Source: Elephas maximus indicus (Eukaryota; Chordata; Mammalia; Proboscidea; Elephantidae). From it: 64,000 nt of DNA. Position 1 is the stretch's first letter, and each line of letters begins with the position of its first letter. A model generated the notes under the pieces. The model was not told where the DNA came from, searched no databases, and worked only from the letters and a program-made list of their open reading frames with translations. Below, one piece after another: positions 31,236 through 42,300 of the stretch. The DNA is taken from positions 110,342,293 to 110,406,292 of the forward strand of contig NC_064819.1 in the NCBI RefSeq assembly GCF_024166365.1, in the 5' to 3' direction. The translations under genes and the position numbers were made by a program.

Positions 31236-32875
31236 ATGTTGGAGACTGATACTCAGTGTGTTATCCTTACCAGGAATGTTTATGTTTTGACAGGGGACAC
31301 TACCTTAACCCAAAGGAATAAAACACTAAAGGTGGTAATCCCTTGTATTGTGAAAAGCCAAAGGCAGACAGGCTTTTGGGTAAGGGGCTTAAAGGGGACC
31401 TTAGGGGTCCTTTAAGTAGGTACCATGTAGGCGGGATGGCTACACTGTCTTCTAAGGTGTCCTTGCTTGTGGTCAACATAAATCTTAGTCCATGTTGCAT
31501 TGTTAGTGTTATGAAAAGAATTGTGGCTAAAACTGTATAAAAATATAATTCGACTAGATTTGAAAAGGAAAAGGAAAGTCCTTTCTCCACCTAGGCCATC
31601 CAAGACACAGGCTAAACCTTAGCCAATCGGTCCCACAGAGCACTTACTCTCACCTAGCTGGTCAGTGTGATGACATAGTGGGTGGGAACCTAGGCCCGGG
31701 GCCAGTCTGGAGGGTAGGAGGCTCTTCTGCCAAATCAGTCCTGGCACAGAAACTGCTGCAGGGCTGCCAATGTGTTGGGAGCCACAGGGCTGGGGGAGAG
31801 GCCGGAGCGGGGGCTCCATGGGGGGAGAGACTCACACTCAGGGAAGCTCCTACAGGGTCTTTGGGTCTGGGATCAGGACTCTTGCTGAAACAGCTTCTCC
31901 AATCCTGAGCATCCTGGCTCCTGCTTGAGTGGTCAGAGAAGGTGTTTGGTATCCATAGTGATAAAGCTAATGAAAAGAGTGATCCTTTCCACATTTAAAG
32001 ATGATGTATATTTATCTTCACCCCACAGGACTGGGTGGAGTTCTTTCTGTTTTGGCGGGCATGAGTTTCCCTGAGCCACTCACACTGTCACTTGGCCCCT
32101 TGCCATCTACATAGGCAATCAAGTTAGCTGACTGAGGTTGGGGGGAAGGAAGAGTCCATGGCTCAAGGCTATGACCTACCTGGGCCACCTGATAATCCCA
32201 AACTTGGCCTTGTGAGCATGACGTCTTGTACACGCTTGGCTCAGTTTTCCCTGGCTCCTTCCTAGACTGGCTTCTGCCACCTCTTCCCCATCCCTACATG
32301 TTTCTCTGAAGGCATAAATGAACAGGTGCACCCAGAGTCAACACAGCTCCAAGAACAGAGGAGCTCAGATTTTCCTAGGGCCTAATTTCATCAGAGGCTA
32401 GTGCTTCCAGCTGAGCTCTGGCACCAGCATCACGGATGCCCTACCAGGGCCCAAGCACTGCCAGGGCCTGAGTGTACTGGCAGCCCAGATGGTGATCCAC
32501 AGGAGCCCAACTTCTTCCTGCAGCTGTCTTGGCTCTCGCTTGTGCCTACCCTTGTAAAAAACAGGCCTGTGGTCAATCAGATAAGCAGATGTGATGGGAG
32601 ATGGATGGTCTGGGCAGGGAAGGGAGGGCTGGGGCCTGGCTGCTTCTCAGTCTCTGCTGTTTTCCTCACATCCTAACCCAAGACCACTGTGGTCCACAGT
32701 GGTCCAGCCAGTGGAAACTGGTGGTGGCTGGCACTTGGTTTTCCAGAAGGCTAGAACTTGGCCTGATGGAGACAGAAGCCAGCCACAATCATCTGCATAC
32801 TTGGCTAACACGGAGGGGAGATAGAAGGTAGGTGGAAGATGAGCCCTAAAATTTGTAGTAGATAACTCTAGAAGC
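31236..32875. other. Nothing recognised (1.6 kb)
   Basis: G+C-richer and repeat-poor for this window. Several 60-118 residue frames on both strands overlap each other, which suggests composition and not coding. No paired strong splice sites were found. Confidence 0.45.
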
Positions 32876-33085
32876 AGAGTCCCTGGGTGGTGCAAATGGG
32901 TAACACTCTTGGCTGTTAACCAAAAGGTTGGAGGTTCAAGTCTACCCAGAGGCACCGTGGCAGAAAGGCTTGGTGACCTTTTTTCTGGTAAAAAATAAGC
33001 CAATTGAAAACCTTATGGGGCACAGTTCTACTCTGACACACAAGAGATCACCATGAGTTGGAATCGATTTGATGGCAACTGGAAA
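32876..33085 (+). mobile_element. AfroSINE, long form
   Basis: Head 'agagtccctgggtggtgcaaa' with 'ggctgttaacc' (Asn anticodon-arm-like), B box 'ggttcaagtct', long-form middle and tail. Confidence 0.92.
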
Positions 33086-33824
33086 AAAAAGATGGCAACA
33101 TTTTTTGCTTACATGTTTGGAAACATGTTTCAGCTTGGCTAAGGGCTTGAGAACTTCTGTGAAGATTCTGGGGTGTTCTGGAATACTGATGGTCATTTGA
33201 ACTCCAGCATTTTGTATCTTTTGTGAAGGGACTTTCAGAAGACATTCAGTCTCTAAAACCTGGTCCTGCCCCCAATTCAGCCCCCCTCACAGCCTTTAAA
33301 CACCTTTTTCCTTTCTAACTTGGCCTGGGGCCAGAACAAGCCTAGGCAAAACGTGTGAGGAAGACAGCCTTGTGGGGAATCTTTTCCCAATCCCATCCAG
33401 GTTCGGAGGGGTAAGATTTCCTCCTCCTCTCCTCCTCACCTTCCCTAAGTGAGACTTCTTAGAATCTTTCACCGTTAGAGCCAGAGGAGCCCTGAGGAGA
33501 ACACCGAGTCCTCGGTCTTCAATTTTTACATACCCTTGCCCTTTACTGAGAAGCCCAGCAATTTTATGCTGACCAAATCCTGACCCCTGACCCAGGACAG
33601 GGCCTATTTTTTTTTTTTTAATCACTAGCCAAGATTTTGTAGAGCTTTATATCTAGTGATGTGAATTATTAAAGTAGTTAAAAAAAATTCTGGATATAAA
33701 ATTAAATTACAGTAAGGGATGTATTTCTATTAAAGTTCTCAGTCATGGGGGAGGGGGTTTCACTTGATCCTGAGGGCAGTGGATAATCATTTATGTAGCT
33801 CAGAATACAGGCAAAGCTCAGGGC
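33086..33824. other. Nothing recognised
   Basis: Includes a T run at 33607-33619. The 109-residue reverse frame at 33296-33625 has no support beyond length. Confidence 0.4.
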
Positions 33825-34020
33825 TCAGTGACTTACACATTTTGTCATTTAATCCTCTCATCAATCTCTGTTGAGATTGAGAGCCCCATTTTACAGATAA
33901 GGAAACTGAGGCTTGGGGAGGCTAAGTGACTTGTCCCAAATTCCAGAGCTTAGAAGGGCAGAGGCAGGATTAGAAGTCATGCCTATTAGGCTTCAAAACC
34001 CACATGCTTTCCAAAGTGCC
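33825..34020 (-). mobile_element. MIR
   Basis: Good reverse MIR: 'cattttacagataaggaaactgaggcttgg' is split over 33889-33920, followed by 'taagtgacttgtcccaa' and 'ggcaggattagaag'. Confidence 0.9.
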
Positions 34021-35088
34021 AGGTGGCTTGGGAGCTGTCATCTCTCATTATGGCATTTCTGGGTCTCTGTCTCACCATTTCCAGGTTAGTCCCATGTCCC
34101 CCAGTCCCTTTTCAGATGTAATGTTTGGCCCAAGTTCTCTCAGTAGGGCACCTCGTTTTGCTTGCAGTTCCCACCCCAGCACACAGTTGGGCCTGTTAAA
34201 AGCTTACCTATCCGTATGACTGAGCTTACTACCATGAAACCTCTTGAGACCTCTTCTGTCCTTTCTGTAAATGCAGACCTCATTCGGTTGTACCCCAATA
34301 ACTCACTGCCTCCTACTGTCCACTGTGTCTCTAAGGTCCCCTGTATAGGTGTGGCCTTGGCTTAGGCTGTGCAACTTCTGCTTCCAACTTAGGGGTTCAT
34401 CCTGCAGACCTTAGCATTCACCCTCACCAGCACTTTGGGAAGCATCCAGGGCTGGGAGAAAGGGGAAACACGTCAGGAAGAGGAGGGCAATGCCCTAGAG
34501 TGGAATAAGTTTTAGCCAAGAAGTGATGTTGGTCAGGGGCCACCAGAGCCTCAATCCCTGAGATTCCTGGTATAAGGAAGAGACAAAATAGAAGAGTTGT
34601 TGGATAGGTATCGTGAGGATGGTGAGAGGCGAGACAGAGGGTAGATACTGTGTTTGTGCCTCAGCTGTCACTCCTCATGGTGGGTGACCGAGGAGCTGTG
34701 TGCATAAGGGGAAATTTTTTCTACCATTGCACAGCAGTGACATTTTTTTTTTCCTAATCTAGAGACAGCTGGGGCTGAAGCTCAGAGCCTCACAGAAGAC
34801 CTGCCATCTGGTCTGCCCCTTTAAAAGCCTGAGGGATTTCATGTCCTAGAGCAGAGCAGAGGGGCAGAGAAGTAGTCTGGTAAGTAAGACTCTTAATAAA
34901 TTCTCTCTTCCTCTGTTCCCATGCCCACTTGTTGGGTAACGTCATGTAACCTCTTGCCCACCAGACATAGTTCATCTGCAAGGGACCTGCTGACCTATAA
35001 GGCGGGCAGAGCAACAACATGGAATGTATCCAGCAACAACCATGTTCATCACGGGAGACCCAGTGGTGAACAAGACCCAGCTGGTTCC
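34021..35088. other. Nothing firmly recognised
   Basis: A T tract and AG at 34761 with GTAAGT at 34880 would frame a 117-bp segment, but all three frames contain stops. The 120-residue reverse frame at 34790-35152 runs into an LTR. Confidence 0.45.
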
Positions 35089-35165
35089 TGTTATGGATTG
35101 AACTGTGCCCCTTTCCCTGTCCCGTGTATGACAAAGTCCTAACCTCTGGCACCTATGATCGTGAC

Positions 35166-35934
35166 TGTCTTAGTTACCTTTACCATAAATAACAGACAAG
35201 TGGGTGGCTTTAAAAAACAGGCACTTATTTTCTTACAATTCTGGAGGCTACAAGTCCAAAACAGGGTCTTGGCCTCATCTAATCTTTCTGCGGTCTTCTC
35301 TCCTAGTTTCTGATGTCCGTTGTCTATCCTTGGTGCTCCTTTGCTTCTAGATGGGTCTTTGCATGGCATCTGTCTCCCCCTAAGGTGAGTTTCTGTGTCT
35401 CTTCTGCTCTTTTGATAATTTAGGAATGATTAGGTTTAAGATTCATCTTATTCTGGGATGACCCCATTAAAATAACAAAAACTTCTATTTCCAAACAGGA
35501 TCATATTTCTAGGTATAGGCAGTCCCTGGGTTATAAACGTCTGACTTATATACAACCTGTAGTTTCGAACCAACCCCCCGCAAAGCCTATTATGTTAAAA
35601 ATTTGAGGTACTAACAATGATTTGTAATAACAAACAGGTGCACATCAAAATGTAACTATTATTATTAGTGTATTATTATGTTAAAGATGTTTTAGTGTAC
35701 CTGGAAGTGTTTCTTTAATGATTTTTATGCATGGAAAGTACACTATATACTATATATTAAGACAAACATTTGACTAACTGACGTTAGAAACAAATCGTAC
35801 CTGTTTCGCCTTACATACAAATTTGACTTAAAGACAGGTTTAGTAATGAAACTCGCTTGTAATCCAGGGACTGCCTGTACAGGAGTTAAAGATTTCAACA
35901 CATATTTTTGGGGGACAGAATTCAATTCCTTTGA
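35166..35934 (-). mobile_element. Reverse LTR inside the MLT1 LTR, perfect target duplication
   Basis: Reads 'tgtcttagttacc...aattctggaggctacaagtcc' and ends near 'gggggacagaattcaattcc'. Flanked by 'gtgac' at 35161-35165 and 35935-35939. A Tigger-like MITE sits inside. Confidence 0.88.
35516..35877. mobile_element. Tigger-like MITE (palindromic ends, TA target)
   Basis: Ends are inverted repeats: 'taggcagtccctgggttataa' from 35516 against the complement of 'ttgtaatccagggactgcctg' ending at 35877. TA flanks lie at 35514-35515 and 35878-35879. It is 362 bp with no coding capacity. Confidence 0.85.
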
Positions 35935-36000
35935 GTGACCTTGTTTGGAAATAGGGTCTTTGAAGATGTTATCAGTTAACATGAGGTCATACCAGAGTGG

Positions 36001-36160
36001 TGTTGTTGTTAGGTGCCATCAAGTCAGTTCTGACTCATAGCGACCCTATAGGACAGAGTAGAACTGCCCCATAGGGCTTCCAAGGAGAGACTGGTGGATT
36101 TGAACTGCCGACCTTTTGGTTAGCAGCTGAGCTCCTAACCATTGCACTACCAGTGCTCCC
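36001..36160 (-). mobile_element. AfroSINE, short form, inside the MLT1 LTR
   Basis: Complete reverse copy with a perfect-looking tail. Flanks 'ataccagagt' (35989-35998) and 'atatcagagt' (36161-36170) match at 9 of 10 positions. Confidence 0.93.
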
Positions 36161-36561
36161 ATATCAGAGTAGGTGGGTCTTAATTCAACATGAGTGGTGT
36201 CCTATAAAAGAGAAGAAACAGAAATACGGACAGGGGGAAGATGGTCATGTGAGGATGGAGTTATGCTGCAGCTGCAAGCTAAGGACTGCCTGGGGCTACA
36301 AGAAGCTGAGAGAGACGGGAAAAGGCCTTTCCCTAGGGCCTTTGAAGAGAACATAGCTCTGCCAACATCTCAAATTCAGACTACTGGCCTCCGGAACTGA
36401 GGGAGAGTAAGTTTCTGTTGTTTAAAGCCACCCATCTTGTGGTACTTCTTACGGCAGCCCTAGGAAACTAATACAATCCTCTTCCTCTAGAAACATACTT
36501 GCTACATCTGTGACATTAGTGTCTTAGCCTTTCTGAACCTTAGCTTGTTTACTTACCTGTT

Positions 36562-36930
36562 CACGTTGTTAGCTGCCATTGAGTCAGCTTTGACTCATGG
36601 CAACCCCATTTACAACAGAACTAAAAGTTACCTGGTCCGCCATCTTCACGATTGTTGGTGTGCTCAAGTCCACTGTTGCAGCCACTGTATTCTGAGTGCC
36701 TTCTAACCTAGGTGGCTCATCTCCTGGCACTGTGATAGATAATATTCTAATTTTTGGAAGTAGATAGCCAGGTCTTTCTAGTCTGTCTTAGTCTGGAAGT
36801 ATTGCTGAAGCCTATTTACCATAGATGACTCTGCTGGTATTTGAAATACTGGTAGCATAGCTTCCAGCATCACAGCAACATGCAAGCCACCACAGTATGA
36901 CAGGCTGACAGACAGTGGTGGAAGCTGATA
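36562..36930 (-). mobile_element. Gly/RTE-type SINE body, no tRNA head
   Basis: Reverse: tail complement 'tgttagctgccattgagtc', 'ccactgttgcagccactgt', 'gtctgtcttagtctggaag', the palindrome at 36834-36852, and 'catagcttccagcatcacag'. Confidence 0.82.
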
Positions 36931-37119
36931 GCAGGTGATATGAAAGTGAGCATGGACGTGGAAGAAAGTGCAGACAGGAAGAAAAAACAAGAACCAAACT
37001 TTTAAAAGATCTGTTTGTATGTTCATTTATTTATATTATCCATCTTCCTTCCCAGGTAGCATGTAAGGTGGCTAAAGTGACCAGGAGATAAACAGGGATG
37101 TATGCAGTGTGATACAGTG

Positions 37120-37325
37120 AAAAAGGCATAGCTTGAACACTGGCCAATCCAAATCCTCTACCTTTTATTAGCACTGTGATCTGAGACCAGTTAACTTAAC
37201 CTCCCCGAGCCTCAATTTTTCTCAACTATAAGATAATGATTGTTGTAAGGATTAGATACAATGTATATAAAGTGTCCAGCAGAGTGGCTGCCTGACTGCC
37301 TGGTGTATAGTAGGTTTCAAGTGAA
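37120..37325 (+). mobile_element. MIR
   Basis: 'ttaacctccccgagcctcaatttttctcaactataagataatgattg' in MIR order, with the usual 'aaggattagatac' end. Confidence 0.8.
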
Positions 37326-37380
37326 CGTAACCCTTTATTATGTCATTTTAGACCAAAAAGGAAAGGAGAGAAGGAATATC

Positions 37381-37499
37381 ACCATCATCACCATTATCGA
37401 TATCATCATCATCATTACCGTCATCACCGTCACCATCATCACCGTCTCCATCACCATCATCATAATCATCCTCACCTGCATTATCCTCATTGTCACTAA
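37381..37499 (+). repeat. Imperfect (ATC)n-rich repeat
   Basis: Many ATC, ACC and GTC triplets. Isoleucine/threonine-rich frames across it are artefacts. Confidence 0.9.
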
Positions 37500-37685
37500 T
37501 GTTTATTGAGTCCTCGCTATGAATCAGGCAGGCACTCTTCCAAGTTCCTTACATGTATCAACTCATGTAATCCTTACAACCCCAGGAAATAGGAACATAA
37601 GGAAAGAGAAGCATAGAGAGGTTAAGTAGCCCATCCGAGATCACATGCCTGGGATGTGGAGGACCTGAGATAGGCTTCATCAGTT
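37500..37685 (-). mobile_element. MIR
   Basis: 'ttacatgtatcaactcatgtaatccttacaaccccaggaaatagg' and 'agaggttaagtagcccatccgagatcac' in reverse order. Confidence 0.85.
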
Positions 37686-37718
37686 GTGTAAGGTGAAGGC
37701 TCCTGCCTGAGCATAGCA

Positions 37719-37881
37719 AAAAAACAAAACCAAATCTGTTTCCGTCAAGTTGATTCTAACTCATAGCGACCCTATACAACAGAGTAGAATTGCCCCATAG
37801 GGTTTCCAAAGAGTGGCTGGTGGTTTCGAACTGCTGACCTTTTGGTTAGCAGAGCTCCTAACCACTGTGCCACTAGGGCTC
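37719..37881 (-). mobile_element. AfroSINE, short form
   Basis: Complete reverse copy: 'gtcaagttgattctaactcatag' to 'tgtgccactagggctcc'. Confidence 0.92.
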
Positions 37882-38985
37882 CTGCCTGAGCATAGGGCCA
37901 ACCTAATCCTACACATGCCCTGGGATATAATTAGATGAGAAGACCAGCAGCCTTTCTGCTGCCCGGGGTTGGAGAGAGAGCACAAGATGTGGCTCAGCTG
38001 CTTCCTAGTTGCAGGCCTTTTAAGATTTATTTCAATGTCATACCTAACAGATTGACAGAATGGATATGAGAGAATTCTAATCTACAAGGCAATATTCAGG
38101 CTAGAGGCATTACAATTACTGTTGGGAATAAAATATAACATCAGCAAGGAACTTGGACTTCAGAAAAATTTTAAGTCTCCTCTCTCCACAAGAAATGGTT
38201 CCTTCTGTTCCCCCCACCGACCCCTGCAGAACAATGCGGAACAAAGGAACCCCACCGATTCCCAATTCCCTCCTTATAGCCCATAGTTTGATGTCCTCAA
38301 GCGGGCCTGTCACCTTGCCCCAACAGCCACAGATGAGATGCAGCAAACTTACCACCCTTTGGCGCTTGTACTATTGGAAATAAACACACAGAGGAAATCT
38401 CTGGTGAAAATGCATGCAATGTTCCTTTAAAAAACACAGGCGCTTTCTAAGACAGCCATTTGACTTGGCCATGAGGCACTCATGGCTCCAAATTAAACAA
38501 GAGTGTTAGTGAATTGAGCCAATTCATCTGCTTTGACCCAATGTAAATGTACGCACCAGTGTGGCCATGGGTGTCTGTACAGCTAGGGAGTGTTTACACA
38601 GTGAAAACGGAGCCTGGACAGTCAGGATTTGATCCCTCCTTCCCACTTGGCCTCTGGTGCTCAGCAGATTCTGCCCTTTCTTGTTCTGAGGTGGAAATTC
38701 TCTGTATGGGGTGAGCTCGCTGCCTGGGAGTCCGATGCCCCAGCAAAGGAAACAATGAGCCTCTTGTGATGTTCTTTTCCTTCCTGAGTTTTGGGGCCAT
38801 TGCCGGAAGTGTGGGCAACAGATAGCTAGGAACTGAAGAAAGAATTGGCAAAACGGGGCAGACTGAAATGCTCCTTTGCACCCAGCACAGGACCGTCCAC
38901 TAGGAAATGTGTCATCTGTAAGTGGGGAGATTTGAAAACGGAACTTGCAATACATGAGCAAGGTGTAGATAATCTGTCAACTTTT
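37882..38985. other. Nothing recognised (1.1 kb)
   Basis: Repeat-poor. It holds the 145-residue reverse frame at 38524-38961, the second longest in the window, and overlapping 95 and 99 residue frames. I see no domain, signal peptide or splice pair for it. Conservation is the deciding test. Confidence 0.4.
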
Positions 38986-38989
38986 ATCA

Positions 38990-39120
38990 CCGTCTTATTA
39001 CAAGCCCATTTTACAGATGAGGATGCTAAGGTATAGAGTGGTTGAACAACTTGCCTAGAGCCACACAAGTAGCAGGGGCATATCTGGGAGCTCAGGGAAT
39101 CTGGCTCCAGAGTAGATGAT
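38990..39120 (-). mobile_element. MIR
   Basis: 'cattttacagatgaggatgctaaggtatagagtgg' and 'gagccacacaagtagc' in reverse order. Confidence 0.85.
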
Positions 39121-39184
39121 CTCAATTAGCTAGGTTTCCTCTTGTTGCCTCACTCTACGGAGTTGCCACAGTAAGAAAGTCAGT

Positions 39185-39345
39185 TTTGGCCCGCTATGAG
39201 AGCTGACTCTGCTATGTAATAGGTATGGACTTGGCAAGTTCATTCATTTTTCTGGGTCTCAGTTTCCTTCTCTGTAAAATGGAAGCAATATTCAGGTTAC
39301 ACATTCTTCAGGATTATACTAAAGAACAAATATGGAAAATGTATG
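39185..39345 (+). mobile_element. MIR
   Basis: 'ctgggtctcagtttccttctctgtaaaatgg' is split over 39252-39285 in forward order. Confidence 0.85.
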
Positions 39346-39399
39346 TGAAAGAGGTATGCAAACTACGAAGGGGTAAGCAGTTAAGAATTACACGTTTAT

Positions 39400-39600
39400 A
39401 GTGTTTTTTTGACTTAACAATGTGTTTCATTCATGCTACTTCACACCAACTCTTGGAGGCAAGTTTTATTAATCCCAGTTTCAATATGAGAAAATTGACA
39501 TGCAAAGAGAGAATGTGACTTGCCCAGGGTCCAGGACTTAAACGAAAGTCTTCTGAATTCAAGCCTGAGACTCTTCTACATGACTCTTTTGTACTAATAC
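39400..39600 (-). mobile_element. MIR
   Basis: 'ggcaagttttattaatcccagtttcaatatgag' and 'gtgacttgcccagggtcc' in reverse order. Confidence 0.8.
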
Positions 39601-40059
39601 AATACTGTGTTCACAGGGCATAGACCATATCTTGTTCTTCACTGAATTTTTAAGTCTCTTTGATCATATAGCACAGTACCTTGAACATGGAAAGAATTTT
39701 GTTAGGGTCCTGCCTTGACCAAATAAATAACGACTGGATGAAGAAGAGGCTTGCTTAACCAGAAACTTGGGGAAGTGCAAGCTCTGATTGAGTTTTCTGA
39801 TGAATCTAGAATCATTCTAATACAAGGCATCAAAAAGACATCTAAAATGTTGCAGTTCACTTTTTCCCTCAGGAAGAGAGGTGTAATGCAAATAAGTGGA
39901 TCTTTTTTGGTTGCCTAATTTTTAATGATCTTACAATGTCTCCTAGTCATGGAATTATGAAACTTTCAAGATGACAATGGATCTCAGAAATCATCTGATT
40001 CAATTTACTGCTCAGTGGATAGAGCCCTTCATCAGTATGAACCTCAATTGGTGGCTTGA

Positions 40060-40215
40060 GACCAGGTCAACTCATTCCTCTCTCTGTCACTTTTTACTGT
40101 TGAAATCAAATAAACTGGATTCAGGCACGAAACCATTCACAACTAATGTAACCTTGAACAAGTTCCTTAAGCCTTCTATGCCTCAGTTTCCTGATTTGTA
40201 AAAGCATGCTGTGAC
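40060..40215 (+). mobile_element. MIR fragment
   Basis: 'gtaaccttgaacaagttccttaagccttctatgcctcagtttcctg' in forward order. Confidence 0.8.
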
Positions 40216-40355
40216 ACCTTGCTTTTTTCGCTTAACCACACAACTGGGAGATTTTTCAATATCAATATACAGAATTGCTTAATTCTTTTAATGTGTGTGT
40301 ATGTATGTATAAAATTATTTAATCAGTCCCCTATCAATATAGATTGTTTCCCATC

Positions 40356-40880
40356 TGTCTTAGCTATCTAGTGCTGCTATAACAGAAATACCACAAGTGG
40401 ATGGCTTCAACAGAAGTTTCTTCTCTCACAGTCTAGTAGGCTAGATACAAGTCCAAATTCAGGGCATGTCAGCTCCAGGGGAAAGTTTTCTATCTCTGTT
40501 GGTTCTGGAGGAAGGTCCTTGTCATCAATCTTCCCCTGGTCTAGGAGCTCCTCAGGTTTAGGGAACCTGGGTTCAAAGGATGCATTCTGCTCCCAGCGCT
40601 GCTTTCTTCGTGGTATGAGGGCCCTGTCTCTCTGCTCGCTTCTCTCTTTTATAGCTCAAAAGAGATTGACTTAAAACACATCTTAATCCTGTAGATTGAG
40701 TCCTGCCTCATTAATATAACTGCCTCTAATCCTGCCTTATTAACATTATAGAGGTAGGATTAACAACACATAGGAAAATCACATGAGATAACAAAATAGT
40801 GAACCATCACATAATACTGGGATCATGGCCTAGCCAAATTGACACATATTTTGGGGGGGGACACAATTCAATCCCAAACA
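40356..40880 (-). mobile_element. ERVL-type solo LTR, complete, perfect target duplication
   Basis: 525 bp, from 'tgtcttagctatc' to 'caatcccaaaca' (TG...CA), flanked by 'ccatc' at 40351-40355 and 40881-40885. It is the same family as the reverse LTR at 54567-55636. Confidence 0.95.
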
Positions 40881-40919
40881 CCATCTTCTGCAATTGCAAA
40901 CACTCCTACAATAAATCTC

Positions 40920-41035
40920 CCTGAACAGAAATAAATAAAATAGTACCTACTTTGCAGATTATTGTTAAAAATAAATCAATTCATATAAACCACTTAGAAC
41001 AATGCCTGGTACATAATAAGCACTCTATAAATGCT
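40920..41035 (+). mobile_element. MIR 3' fragment
   Basis: 'agtacctactttgcagattattg...aacaatgcctggtacataataagc' matches the MIR end. Confidence 0.75.
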
Positions 41036-41067
41036 AAAAAAAAAAAAAAAAAAAATTTTTTTTTTTA
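41036..41067. repeat. A run followed by T run
   Basis: About 20 A followed directly by about 12 T, a perfect A/T palindrome. It may be two tails meeting. Confidence 0.95.
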
Positions 41068-41528
41068 TTATTTTTATTTTTGCCAATTGAATAATTGGAA
41101 TTATTGAAAGAGGAAACTCTGGAGTAATTGGAGGAGGAGACAAAGTGAGAAAACGTGCTAACCTGTTGAGGGAATGTTACAATTAGGTTTAGCACTGAGC
41201 AACAGTGTAAACAAGGCAGAAGTTTATTTACACCTTGTGTTCCTGAAGTTGATGGCCTCCAGGCCATCAGTCCAGGGTTGGAATGGCAGTCCATGGCATC
41301 AGGTATCCAAGCTCCTTCTATCCTGATCCTCCACTATGTGTGGCTTCTGTTTTCAAGGTTAACTCATGGTCTCAGATGGCTGCTGGAGCTCTAGCCATTT
41401 ATATCTACATTCCAGATAGGGGAGAAGAAAAAGGCTGGGAGAAGGTAAGGGAGAGAGTGTATAACTTTGTTTTTAAGCCCACCTCCAGGAAGTTACACAC
41501 GCTATTTTAACCTCACTGGCCAGAACTT

Positions 41529-41697
41529 GGAAACCCTGGTGGCGTAGTGGTTAAGTGCTATGGCTGCTGACCAAAGGGTTGGCAGTTCAAATCCACCAGG
41601 CGCTCCTTGGAAACTCTATGGGGCAGTTCTACTCTGTCCTATAGGGTCGCTATGAGTCGGAATCAACTCAATGGCACTGGGTTTGGTTTTTTTTGGT
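41529..41697 (+). mobile_element. AfroSINE, short form, perfect 12-bp target duplication
   Basis: 'tggccagaactt' occurs at 41517-41528 and 41698-41709. Complete head and tail, ending in an 8-base T run that would act as a pol III terminator. One of the least decayed copies here. Confidence 0.96.
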
Positions 41698-41756
41698 TGG
41701 CCAGAACTTAGTTACATGGTCTTGCTTAAACGTCAGAAAGGCTGGGAGACACAGAT

Positions 41757-42300
41757 TTTTTTTTCTTTAATATTTTATTGTGTTTTTGGTGAAGGTTTAC
41801 ACAGAAGTTTAGGTTCCCATTCTACAGTTTCTACACAAGTTGTTCACCAGCATTGATTACATTCTTCCCAATGCCTGAACAGTCCCATTATTTCTGTTCT
41901 GGTTGTTTCGTTTCCATTAATCTAGTTTTCTTGGCCCTTTACATTCTCATCTTTGTTTTAAAGTAATTGTTGACTGTTTGGTCTCATATGGGTAATTTTT
42001 CAAAGGAGCGCAGTACTTAAAGGTGATATTCATTATTTTTGAGCCAATTTGATATTCAGCTACAAGGTGATCTCAGGGGTTAGTTTCAGTTCGATGATTG
42101 AAGAGTACCTCAGGGCAATAGTCTCAGGAAATATTCTAGCCTCAACCAGTCTGATAGGTCTGCTTTTTGTTTTTAGGGATTTGAGCTTCTGTTCCAGAAT
42201 TTTCTCTTATTCTAACAGGTCCATCTATTATGGCCCTGATTAGAACAGTCAGTAGCTAGTTCTTCTGGTCTCAAGGCAGATGAGGCCGTGGTTCAGAAAC
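41757..42300 (-). mobile_element. L1 3' region
   Basis: Reverse: T-rich start, then 'ttattgtgtttttggtgaagg', as in the two L1 copies at 63.1-64 kb, and continuing further 5'. The 3' boundary is clear; the 5' boundary is estimated. Confidence 0.75.

Larger units (their letters stand above)
35089..36475 (+). mobile_element. ERVL-MaLR (MLT1-type) LTR, interrupted twice
   Basis: Starts 'tgttatggattgaactgtgccc', continues at 35940 with 'ttgtttggaaatagggtcttt' and at 36161, and ends 'ggaaactaataca'. It is broken by a reverse LTR and by a reverse SINE. Confidence 0.9.

Noticed and set aside
34763-34879. 117-bp segment between a T-tract acceptor and GTAAGT donor
   Set aside because: Stops in all three forward frames, so not a coding exon; an untranslated exon cannot be excluded without RNA data.
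37261-37509. 82-residue frame with an Ile/Thr-rich, membrane-like end
   Set aside because: Hydrophobic end is a translation of imperfect ATC repeats.
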